Shown piece by piece: positions 1 through 5,088 of a stretch of 5,460 nucleotides of DNA; the first letter of the stretch is position 1; each line of letters begins with the position of its first letter. The notes below the pieces were generated by a model. That model was not told the origin of the DNA. It saw only the letters and a list, made by a program, of their open reading frames with translations, and made no database searches. The translations under genes were made by a program, and so were the position numbers. The DNA lies in contig JAATFY010000222.1 of NCBI GenBank assembly GCA_015654915.1, forward strand, positions 1 to 5,460, in the 5' to 3' direction. This DNA is from Rhodospirillales bacterium (lineage in GTDB: Bacteria > Pseudomonadota > Alphaproteobacteria > UBA9219).

Positions 1-31
1 CCATTTCAGCGTTCTTGGCATCTCTTCTGGT

Positions 32-154
32 TTAGATGTAAGTGTAGGGCGCCGTCGCAGTTTTTTGCGGGGTGGTGGGCGCACCACTCTGACTGCCATT
101 ATATGCAGTGGCGGCTCCTGTGGCGGAAAACGCATCTAAAATATCTTCGGTCAT
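32..154 (-). CDS. possible small protein, 40 aa, unknown function
   Basis: A minus-strand reading frame runs from an ATG at 154-152 to a TAA at 34-32. The predicted product starts MTEDILDAFSATGAA and ends TAPYTYI. It is acidic at its start, then rich in Ala, Thr, Ser and Gly, with no membrane segment and no motif I recognise. It lies 80 bases downstream of the HpnL-type gene on the same strand. For coding: the composition looks protein-like and is low in rare residues. Against: there is no Shine-Dalgarno sequence before the ATG, it is very short, and a 6-bp perfect hairpin (GTGGTG-GGCG-CACCAC, 72-87) lies inside it. It could be chance or the remnant of a longer gene. I know no family for it. 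Confidence 0.27.
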   Translation of the reverse strand: MTEDILDAFSATGAATAYNGSQSGAPTTPQKTATAPYTYI

Positions 155-234
155 TCTGATAATCGTTTTAATGGGTCGTCTTTATACGCACAGGTAAATA
201 GCATGAAATCGAGAAAGTAAAAACGCCTATTTCC

Positions 235-1212
235 CTAGCTAACTCCTTGTTTCCGCAGCAGCCAGCGCCCCTCCTGCACCTGCCAAGCGATAAGGCCGGG
301 AACGTATAATAACAGGTCGCGGCAGCGGCGCATGACGGCCAGAGCCACGGCGATATCGGCGGGCAATCCCAGCATGCCGCCGAACAGCAGAAAACCCGCT
401 TCCTGCACACCGAGCGCGCCGGGCACGACGAAAGCGGCGCTAGCCGATGCCTGTATCAACGCTTCTAGCATGAAAGCCTGAACCAACGGCAATGTGTGGC
501 CGAGGAAATAAAGCGCCAGCCATATCTCGCCGGCGCCCGCGCCCCACGCGAGCAATTGCCAGAAACCGCAAACCAGCACGCGTTTTTTGCGGCGGTACAT
601 GGTGTGCACGGCGCGGTCCAGTTGCGCCGCGTTGTCCGCGAATTTTTTCCCTTTGTCGCGGAACATCAGCGTGAACATTTTCGACAGCAATCCGCAAACT
701 CCGGCGCGCTGCACGATGATCATGGCAATAATGGCGGGAATGGATAGCAGCAAGCCGGTCGCCAACTGCCAGCCTGTATGACGATCGGCGATGTGCCACG
801 TGAAGAGGCCGATGCCGGTCACATCGAAAATAAAAACCGCGATCACCGACATGGTCAATTCGACCACGGTCGATGCAATAGCGGATGTTTTGATAACGCC
901 ATGTTTAGTCATTACGCGCACGGCCAGAACCTCGCCGCCGATGCGCGCCACCGGCATCATGTTATTGACGGACGATCGCAGCCATAGGACGTAAAGAAAA
1001 AATCCGAGCGAAGGACGCGTGCGTCCCGGCATCAACGCCTGCCAGCCGACGACGCAGAAGATCATGGAAAGAATGTGATAAAGGCTGGTCCAGAGAATGC
1101 CCCAGCCGGCGCGGTCCAGCGCCGCCAGTACCGGGTCAATGCCGCTCCATATAATAATGCCGGTGGCGGCCGCGAGGCCAAGCAGGCCGAAGATGGCAGC
1201 AAGGCGGATCAT
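235..1212 (-). CDS. HpnL/YbhN-type integral membrane protein (lysylphosphatidylglycerol synthase transmembrane-like, flippase-like domain)
   Basis: The product is a 325-residue polytopic inner-membrane protein. Hydrophobic segments lie near residues 2-22, 39-57, 67-79, 112-132, 148-167, 212-238, 250-268, 272-296 and 299-313. Family motifs are visible: NNMMPVARIGGE (83-94), the FVVPGALGVQEAG loop (261-273), and RRCRDLLLYVPGL (295-307). These patterns mark the UPF0104 / LPG-synthase N-terminal-like superfamily. Length and motif set best fit the HpnL branch, which is often found with hopanoid genes, but none are visible here. The soluble C-terminal domain of true LPG synthases (MprF) is absent, so it should not aminoacylate lipid. 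A role in moving or handling envelope lipids is inferred. The start is forced: a TAA stop lies in frame three codons upstream. There is no clear Shine-Dalgarno site. The cytochrome c gene lies 143 bases upstream on the same strand, separated by a long palindrome. Confidence 0.85.
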   Translation of the reverse strand: MIRLAAIFGLLGLAAATGIIIWSGIDPVLAALDRAGWGILWTSLYHILSMIFCVVGWQALMPGRTRPSLGFFLYVLWLRSSVNNMMPVARIGGEVLAVRVMTKHGVIKTSAIASTVVELTMSVIAVFIFDVTGIGLFTWHIADRHTGWQLATGLLLSIPAIIAMIIVQRAGVCGLLSKMFTLMFRDKGKKFADNAAQLDRAVHTMYRRKKRVLVCGFWQLLAWGAGAGEIWLALYFLGHTLPLVQAFMLEALIQASASAAFVVPGALGVQEAGFLLFGGMLGLPADIAVALAVMRRCRDLLLYVPGLIAWQVQEGRWLLRKQGVS

Positions 1213-1232
1213 GGTGATTTAAAATATGTCAT

Positions 1233-1353
1233 CAATTGCGTCAGGCTGTGGCGAAAATCGTGTTTTCCGAGAACTGGAGCGGAGCGTGCTTAAAGGCACG
1301 TGAGCACCGGAAGCGCAGGAAAATTCGGTTTGCAGCCCAGCATCACGCAATTG
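1233..1353. repeat. long imperfect palindrome filling the cytochrome c / HpnL-type gene gap
   Basis: Five arm pairs share one centre near base 1292-1293: CAATTGCGT (1233-1241) with ACGCAATTG (1345-1353); GGCTG (1244-1248) with CAGCC (1333-1337); TTTTCC (1263-1268) with GGAAAA (1318-1323); CTGGAGC (1274-1280) with GCACCGG (1304-1310, one mismatch, one G-U pair); and CGTGC (1285-1289) with GCACG (1296-1300), closing a 6-nt loop. The order and register of the pairs make one extended hairpin of about 120 bases with internal loops. It begins 20 bases before the HpnL-type start codon and ends 2 bases before the cytochrome stop codon. There is no T-run, so it is not a standard terminator. An intergenic palindromic repeat element or a structured mRNA processing site are possible readings. 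Confidence 0.6.
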
Positions 1354-1355
1354 GG

Positions 1356-1895
1356 TTACTTAGGCAGTGGAACGGGGCTATCCGCCAAGGTGCGCAGGTA
1401 AGCGATGACGTTGGCGCGGTCCTGATCGTTCTTGATACCGGCGAAGGTCATCTTGGTGCCGGGGACATGCGCGCGCGGGCTGAAGAGGAATTCGTTCAAC
1501 TCGTCGAAGCTCCAGTTGCCCGCCATCGCTTTCATCGCGTCCGAATAATCGAAGCCCGCCATATGCGCGTGCTTGGCGCCTATGATGCCGTAAAGATTGG
1601 GGCCGATCTTGGCGGCTTCGCCCTTGCCGAACGTATGGCAGGTGCCGCAAACGCGCGCGGTCTTTTCGCCGGCTTCGACGCTCGCCTTGGCGAGGAACGG
1701 CTCGATCGCCGGAGGGCCTTTGGGCGCGGTATCCATAGCGGCTGTGGGCGCTGCGCCGACGCCTTCAACCACATAGGCATTTTTCTCGAGCTCTTCCGGC
1801 GCAACGTCCTTGTGCGCGACGAAGCCCGCCAGCATGGCGACCAGAACCGCCACCAGAATTGCCGCAATCAGTTTATTGAGTTCGAAACCGTTCAT
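1356..1895 (-). CDS. cycM: membrane-anchored class I cytochrome c (CycM / c-552 type)
   Basis: The product has 179 residues. An uncleaved N-terminal membrane helix (about 8-27, LIAAILVAVLVAMLAGFVA) is followed by a charged, then Ala/Pro-rich linker (about 28-70) and a cytochrome c domain (about 72-172). The haem is attached at CGTCH (Cys83, Cys86, His87). Family landmarks follow: IGPNLYGIIG (97-106), YSDAM (117-121), and the sixth haem ligand Met149 within PGTKMTFAGI (145-154). A C-terminal helix, ANVIAYLRTL, packs on the haem. The layout matches CycM of rhizobia, which carries electrons in the periplasm to a cytochrome oxidase. The anchor with no cleavage site agrees. The ATG at 1895 is the natural start because it begins just before the membrane helix, though its ribosome site is weak. 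It is divergent from kdsB, with a dyad and a candidate promoter in the shared gap. The symbol is by resemblance. Confidence 0.9.
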   Translation of the reverse strand: MNGFELNKLIAAILVAVLVAMLAGFVAHKDVAPEELEKNAYVVEGVGAAPTAAMDTAPKGPPAIEPFLAKASVEAGEKTARVCGTCHTFGKGEAAKIGPNLYGIIGAKHAHMAGFDYSDAMKAMAGNWSFDELNEFLFSPRAHVPGTKMTFAGIKNDQDRANVIAYLRTLADSPVPLPK

Positions 1896-1934
1896 GTCCG
1901 GAGCCCGCGTGAGAAACCAAGGAAGGTGCGGGGG

Positions 1935-1963
1935 AAATTAGAGCGTTTTCTTAACGAGTGCAA
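1935..1963 (-). promoter_or_regulatory. candidate promoter of the cytochrome c gene
   Basis: Read on the minus strand, TTGCAC (1963-1958) and TAATTT (1940-1935) are separated by 17 bases, the usual sigma-70 spacing, and lie about 40 bases before the cytochrome start codon. Each hexamer matches the consensus at only about three positions, so the call rests mainly on spacing and location. The -35 element falls in the loop of the dyad at 1944-1978, which would suit control by a bound protein. Confidence 0.3.
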
Positions 1964-1978
1964 CGAGGTTAGAAAACG
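1944..1978. promoter_or_regulatory. inverted repeat in the divergent cytochrome c / kdsB region (possible operator)
   Basis: CGTTTTCTTAAC (1944-1955) and GTTAGAAAACG (1968-1978) are reverse complements except for one extra T in the left arm. This gives 8 + 3 paired bases around a 12-nt loop. The dyad sits midway between two divergent genes and overlaps the candidate -35 of the cytochrome gene. That is the typical place for an operator. No T-run follows on either side, so a terminator is unlikely. Confidence 0.45.
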
Positions 1979-2040
1979 AACGGCGGAGGGGAAAAGAAGG
2001 CAGCGCCAAGAAAGCGGAAAAGCGTGGTTTTCAGGCAGGG

Positions 2041-2838
2041 ATGCTTGACACAGGGCGGCGGATGCGGCACCCAAAACACATGGAAAAACCGCAGCAGGCG
2101 CCGCATCGTCCGATACTCATCATACCCGCGCGCATGGCCTCGACGCGGCTGCCGGGCAAGCCGCTGGCCGATATCCATGGCGAACCCATGCTCGTCCATG
2201 TCTGGCGGCGGGCGATGGAAAGCAAAATAGGGCCGGTCGTTGTCGCCTGCGACCATAAAGATATCGCCGCGGTTATTGAAAAGGCGGGGGGGGAAGCGAT
2301 ACTGACAAGGCCCGACCATCCGTCCGGTTCCGACCGCATCTGGGAGGCGCTGAACGCGCTGGAAGGAAACGGCGCCTACGACGCCGTTATAAATGTACAG
2401 GGGGATTTGCCGCTGATCGATCCGAAAGCGATCAGTGCGGCCTATGATCTTCTGAAAGACCCGAACGTCGATATCGCCACGCTGGCGGTCGCCATCAAAA
2501 CCGACGCCGAGAAAAACGCGGCGCAAGTGACGAAAGCGGTGTTCGATCTGGTGCCGGGTGCCACGCACGGGCGGGCGCTTTATTTCTCGCGGCTGCCAGT
2601 TCCCTCGGGCGAGGGAGCCGTGTATCATCATGTCGGTCTTTACGCCTACCGGCGCGAAGCGCTGGCGCGGTTCGTGGCGGCTGCACCTTCGCCGCTGGAA
2701 TTGCGCGAGAGACTGGAGCAATTACGGGCGCTGGCGCTCGGCATGCGTATCGAAGTGGGTGTGATCGATACGGCGCCGTTCGGCGTCGATACACCCGAGG
2801 ATTTGGAAATGGCGCGGAAACTGGCGGGGAAAAAATGA
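2041..2838 (+). CDS. kdsB: 3-deoxy-manno-octulosonate cytidylyltransferase (CMP-Kdo synthetase)
   Basis: This cytoplasmic enzyme activates Kdo with CTP to CMP-Kdo, the donor for the inner core of LPS. All family landmarks are present: the nucleotide-binding PARMASTRLPGKPL (29-42), the RPDHPSGSDRI segment (90-100), NVQGDLPLID (118-127) with metal-binding Asp122, YFSR (181-184), HHVGLYAYRR (196-204), SPLELRERLEQLR (217-229) and the C-terminal GVDTPEDLE (248-256). The length from 2041 is 265 residues against about 245-250 for the family, because about 20 extra residues precede the core. In-frame ATGs at 2062 and 2080 would give 258 and 252 residues. The 2041 start is chosen because an AGG lies five bases before it, while 2080 has no ribosome site; homology length alone would favour 2080. 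The stop overlaps the start of pheA (ATGA), so the two are translationally coupled. Confidence 0.95.
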   Translation: MLDTGRRMRHPKHMEKPQQAPHRPILIIPARMASTRLPGKPLADIHGEPMLVHVWRRAMESKIGPVVVACDHKDIAAVIEKAGGEAILTRPDHPSGSDRIWEALNALEGNGAYDAVINVQGDLPLIDPKAISAAYDLLKDPNVDIATLAVAIKTDAEKNAAQVTKAVFDLVPGATHGRALYFSRLPVPSGEGAVYHHVGLYAYRREALARFVAAAPSPLELRERLEQLRALALGMRIEVGVIDTAPFGVDTPEDLEMARKLAGKK

Positions 2839-3689
2839 CAGTAAAGAAATCGAAAAAGAAAATCGCGTTTCAGGGCGCGCTCGGCGCCAATTCCGACCTC
2901 GCCTGCCGCGCGGTTTATCCTTCCTATGAAACGCTGCCTTGCGCGACGTTCGAAGACGCGTTTGTCGCGGTGCGCGACGGCCGCGCCGAGCTGGCGATGA
3001 TCCCGATTGAAAATTCGGTGGCGGGGCGCGTCGCCGACGTCCATCACCTGCTGCCGCAAGGCGGCCTGCATATCATCGGCGAGCATTACCAGCCGATCAT
3101 CCACCATCTGCTGGCCATAAAAAGTGCGAAACTCGGCGACATCAAACAGGCCTGGAGCCAGGATCAGGCGCTGTCGCAATGCCGCACGTGGCTGCGCAAA
3201 AAGAAAATCAAAATGGTTTTCAAGAGCGACACGGCGGCGTCCGCCGCCGAAGTGGCGAAGCTCGGCGATAAATCCGTGGCCGCCATCGCCTCGGAACTGG
3301 CGGGGAAAATCTACGGCCTCAAAAGCCTCGCCTCCGGCATCGCCGATTACAAAAACAACACGACGCGCTTCGTGGTGCTGTCGAAAACGCCGAAACGGCC
3401 GAAACCGAACAGCGTTCCCTGCGTCACGACGTTGGTGTTCCGCGTCCGCAGTTTACCGGCGGCGCTTTACAAGGCGCTGGGCGGCTTCGCCAGCAACAAC
3501 GTGAACATCACCAAGATCGAAAGCTATCTGGTCGGCGGGCATTTTTCCAAGGCGCAGTTCCGGCTCGACGTCGACGGCCATCCCGACGAAAAACCGCTGC
3601 GCCGCGCGCTGGAAGAACTCTCCTTCTTCGCCGATGAGGTCAAAATCCTCGGCACCTATCCGGCGCACAAATTCCGGCTGAAGGGCTAG
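2835..3689 (+). CDS. pheA: prephenate dehydratase (monofunctional, with ACT domain)
   Basis: This enzyme converts prephenate to phenylpyruvate, the committed step to phenylalanine, in the cytoplasm. Its 284 residues hold a catalytic domain (about 8-185) and an ACT domain (about 198-275). Catalytic-domain landmarks are IAFQGALGANSDLA (10-23), IPIENSVAGRV (56-66), the DTAASA stretch (132-137), AIASE (150-154) and the signature NNTTRF (174-179) with the essential Thr-Arg-Phe. The ACT domain has PAALYKALGGFASNNVNITKIES (208-230), whose tail IES-Y replaces the ESRP motif of enterobacterial proteins, and the GHP segment (248-250). Feedback inhibition by phenylalanine is therefore expected. No chorismate mutase domain is fused, unlike the P-protein of E. 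coli. A GGGGA lies four bases before the ATG, inside the end of kdsB, and the genes overlap by ATGA. Confidence 0.95.
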   Translation: MTVKKSKKKIAFQGALGANSDLACRAVYPSYETLPCATFEDAFVAVRDGRAELAMIPIENSVAGRVADVHHLLPQGGLHIIGEHYQPIIHHLLAIKSAKLGDIKQAWSQDQALSQCRTWLRKKKIKMVFKSDTAASAAEVAKLGDKSVAAIASELAGKIYGLKSLASGIADYKNNTTRFVVLSKTPKRPKPNSVPCVTTLVFRVRSLPAALYKALGGFASNNVNITKIESYLVGGHFSKAQFRLDVDGHPDEKPLRRALEELSFFADEVKILGTYPAHKFRLKG

Positions 3690-3697
3690 CGCGTCTG

Positions 3698-3790
3698 TTG
3701 CCGGTTGGCCCAATATCTCCATGGCCAATAACGGTATTTGGGTAAGCCCGATGCGCAAAAACTCCCAATGATTCCAACGGCAAGCGTTAT
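3698..3790. repeat. cluster of competing inverted repeats downstream of pheA
   Basis: TTGCCGGTTGG (3698-3708) can pair with CCAACGGCAA (3774-3783), with one bulged G. The overlapping CCGGTTGGCC (3701-3710) can instead pair with GGCCAATAACGG (3723-3734), with a small bulge. ATAACG (3728-3733) can also pair with CGTTAT (3785-3790). These pairings exclude each other, so the RNA could switch between folds. No T-run follows, so it is at best a weak or Rho-linked terminator for kdsB-pheA. Function is unknown. Confidence 0.35.
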
Positions 3791-3820
3791 CGGGTGCATG
3801 AAAGTAAAAACATGATAGGT

Positions 3821-3859
3821 CGCATCAAAAGATGCGTGATATAAGGACGTATATATACT
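3821..3859 (+). promoter_or_regulatory. candidate promoter and dyad before the orphan gene
   Basis: A perfect 6-bp inverted repeat, CGCATC-AAAA-GATGCG (3821-3836), is followed by TATACT (3854-3859), a five-of-six match to the -10 consensus. The -35 position, 17 bases upstream, falls on the right arm of the dyad and does not resemble TTGACA. This would fit a promoter that is weak alone and controlled by a protein bound to the dyad. A start of transcription near 3866 would place the ATG at 3882 in a short leader. Confidence 0.3.
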
Positions 3860-3881
3860 TTGCTATTGAATGGAAATTGTA

Positions 3882-4427
3882 ATGGCTGAAGACATGTTAG
3901 ACTCTGCGGCTGGCGAGATTCTCTCACCGATTTTACGCTACGATCTGGTAAGATCAACACGCGCCGTCGGCATTTTTGGAAGCGTCGATCCGGAATGGAA
4001 TGAGGCTTTGCTGCGCATAGAGCAGCAAACTCCGTTGCGCTTTTCCCCTCCCAGACTTCTGGGCGATATCGGGTCGCGTTGCGCCTATCTTGAAATGAAC
4101 GTCGTAAGGCTATTAAACGCAGAACCGCCCGCCACTCTTTCAATCGTGGCAAACAGTTCACATCCCGCATTCTTCATAGCGCGAAGTGCCATCGATATCG
4201 CCCCGGAAACCCAGGCTGCGGAGCGTATTCCCATGGAAGAGCGCGCAGATCTTTCAAAGATGAAGTTGCTGGCGGAACTCCACACCCCTGACGATAAGGG
4301 CAGGGACGCCACCAGCACACGCCCCGAAGACGTTTACGCCTATCTGCAACAATTCGGCACAAATCTTAGAGCGCAGCCGATCATACGCCCTAAATCGCAG
4401 CCTTCACATATCCTGATATTCGGCTGA
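3882..4427 (+). CDS. hypothetical protein, unknown function (orphan)
   Basis: I do not recognise this protein. From the ATG at 3882 it has 181 residues; an in-frame ATG at 3870 would add MEIV. The 3882 start is preferred because GGAA lies six bases before it and a TATACT -10 candidate lies 23 bases before, leaving no room for a leader at 3870. There is no signal peptide or membrane helix, so it is probably cytoplasmic. An acidic N-terminus leads into alternating hydrophobic and charged stretches, with a buried-strand-like segment TLSIVANSSHPAFFIA about two-fifths in, a charged middle (EERADLSKMKLLAELHTPDDKGRD), and a C-terminal tail IIRPKSQPSHILIFG. It has more AT and more varied codons than kdsB and pheA, which suggests a separate origin. 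It stands alone between pheA and the phage-like genes, which it converges on. It could be phage cargo or a lineage-specific gene. Confidence 0.65.
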   Translation: MAEDMLDSAAGEILSPILRYDLVRSTRAVGIFGSVDPEWNEALLRIEQQTPLRFSPPRLLGDIGSRCAYLEMNVVRLLNAEPPATLSIVANSSHPAFFIARSAIDIAPETQAAERIPMEERADLSKMKLLAELHTPDDKGRDATSTRPEDVYAYLQQFGTNLRAQPIIRPKSQPSHILIFG

Positions 4428-4441
4428 AAACGCCCCGAAGC

Positions 4442-4489
4442 AGAATAAACAATTATTCTTACCCGATTCTGGGCTCCTTTTATTCTTAC
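4442..4489. terminator. possible bidirectional terminator / repeat between convergent genes
   Basis: The short gap between two convergent genes holds AGAATAA-ACAA-TTATTCT (4442-4459), a perfect 7-bp but AT-rich hairpin. The ten-base direct repeat TTATTCTTAC (4453-4462 and 4480-4489) offers a second partner for the same arm, and CAGAAT (4441-4446) can also pair with ATTCTG (4466-4471). The second repeat overlaps the stop codon of the minus-strand gene. A terminator role follows from position; the stem is weak and lacks a long T-run on either strand. Confidence 0.35.
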
Positions 4490-5088
4490 TGCACCTTCAC
4501 CCATGCCAGCGGCACGCCGTTGCTGCCGGTGACCTCGGTGCCGACGGCGGGGGCCGTTGACGGCAAATTTGCCGGATAGGCCGCGGTCGCCGAATAACCG
4601 CGGATGTTGGTGCCCGCCGAAATCTGGCTCGGCGACAGGGGATAGACCAGCGGCGCGGGGCCGGAGCCCGCGACCGTCGCCTGCGTCGCGACGTTTTTCA
4701 TCCATGTGCAGATCCACACGCCGCCCTGCGACGGCGACACGTTCAGTGTCGTAGCACCGGCTTCGACAATGCCCGCGCTGCCGGACAGATCGACCTCGCC
4801 GAAATCGGCCAGCAAAGCCGACGGCAATCCGCCGACATTGCTGTAGGCGCCGAGCCGCGCTTTGGCACCCGTTTGTCCGGTGAAAAGATAAAGCGCCAGC
4901 GCCGAAATCGTCGCGTTCACGGGCGGCGAAAAGAAACCGAAAAACGCCTTGGCCGCTGTGCCTGGCGTACCGCTGCCATAGCTGGCGAGGCCGGTGGTGC
5001 CGGGAAAATAGCCGGCCATCGCCGAATAGGGCGGCAAGCCGGGCGCGATCTGGTTCGGGTATGCCCCTTGTGCGCTGTACAGACTCAT
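4486..5088 (-). CDS. phage-like structural (tail or receptor-binding) protein
   Basis: The product has 200 residues, low in charge and rich in Gly, Ala, Ser, Thr and Pro, with many short beta-prone stretches. The middle (about 76-130) has the pattern of a beta-sandwich module common in phage tail-fibre and virion proteins: KARLGAYSNVGGLPSALLAD, then GEVDLSG, then a strand TTLNVSP and an aromatic strand VWICTWM. The N-terminal segment (SLYSAQGAYPNQIAPGLPPY) is typical of a short particle-attachment region, but this is inferred. The C-terminus ends GVPLAWVKVQ. The start is well supported: the ATG directly follows the TAA of the upstream gene, with GGAGGT five bases before it. It probably forms part of a virion or tail-like particle. 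No signal peptide is present. It converges on the orphan gene and is the last visible gene of its block. Confidence 0.6.
   Translation of the reverse strand: MSLYSAQGAYPNQIAPGLPPYSAMAGYFPGTTGLASYGSGTPGTAAKAFFGFFSPPVNATISALALYLFTGQTGAKARLGAYSNVGGLPSALLADFGEVDLSGSAGIVEAGATTLNVSPSQGGVWICTWMKNVATQATVAGSGPAPLVYPLSPSQISAGTNIRGYSATAAYPANLPSTAPAVGTEVTGSNGVPLAWVKVQ

Noticed and set aside
72..87. GTGGTG-GGCG-CACCAC hairpin as a terminator for the HpnL-type gene
   Set aside because: No T-run follows it on the minus strand, and it lies about 150 bases past the stop codon inside a possible small ORF.
1236..2048. A 270-codon plus-strand open frame opposite the cytochrome c gene
   Set aside because: It is antisense to a clear cytochrome c with CGTCH and the Met ligand. 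Its product is Arg/His-rich without a motif. It is open because of the codon bias of the real gene.
1969..2721. A 250-codon minus-strand open frame opposite kdsB
   Set aside because: It is antisense to an unmistakable KdsB and has an Arg/His-rich product with no family features.
2646..3179. A 177-codon minus-strand frame across the kdsB/pheA junction
   Set aside because: It is antisense to two well-supported genes and has no motif.
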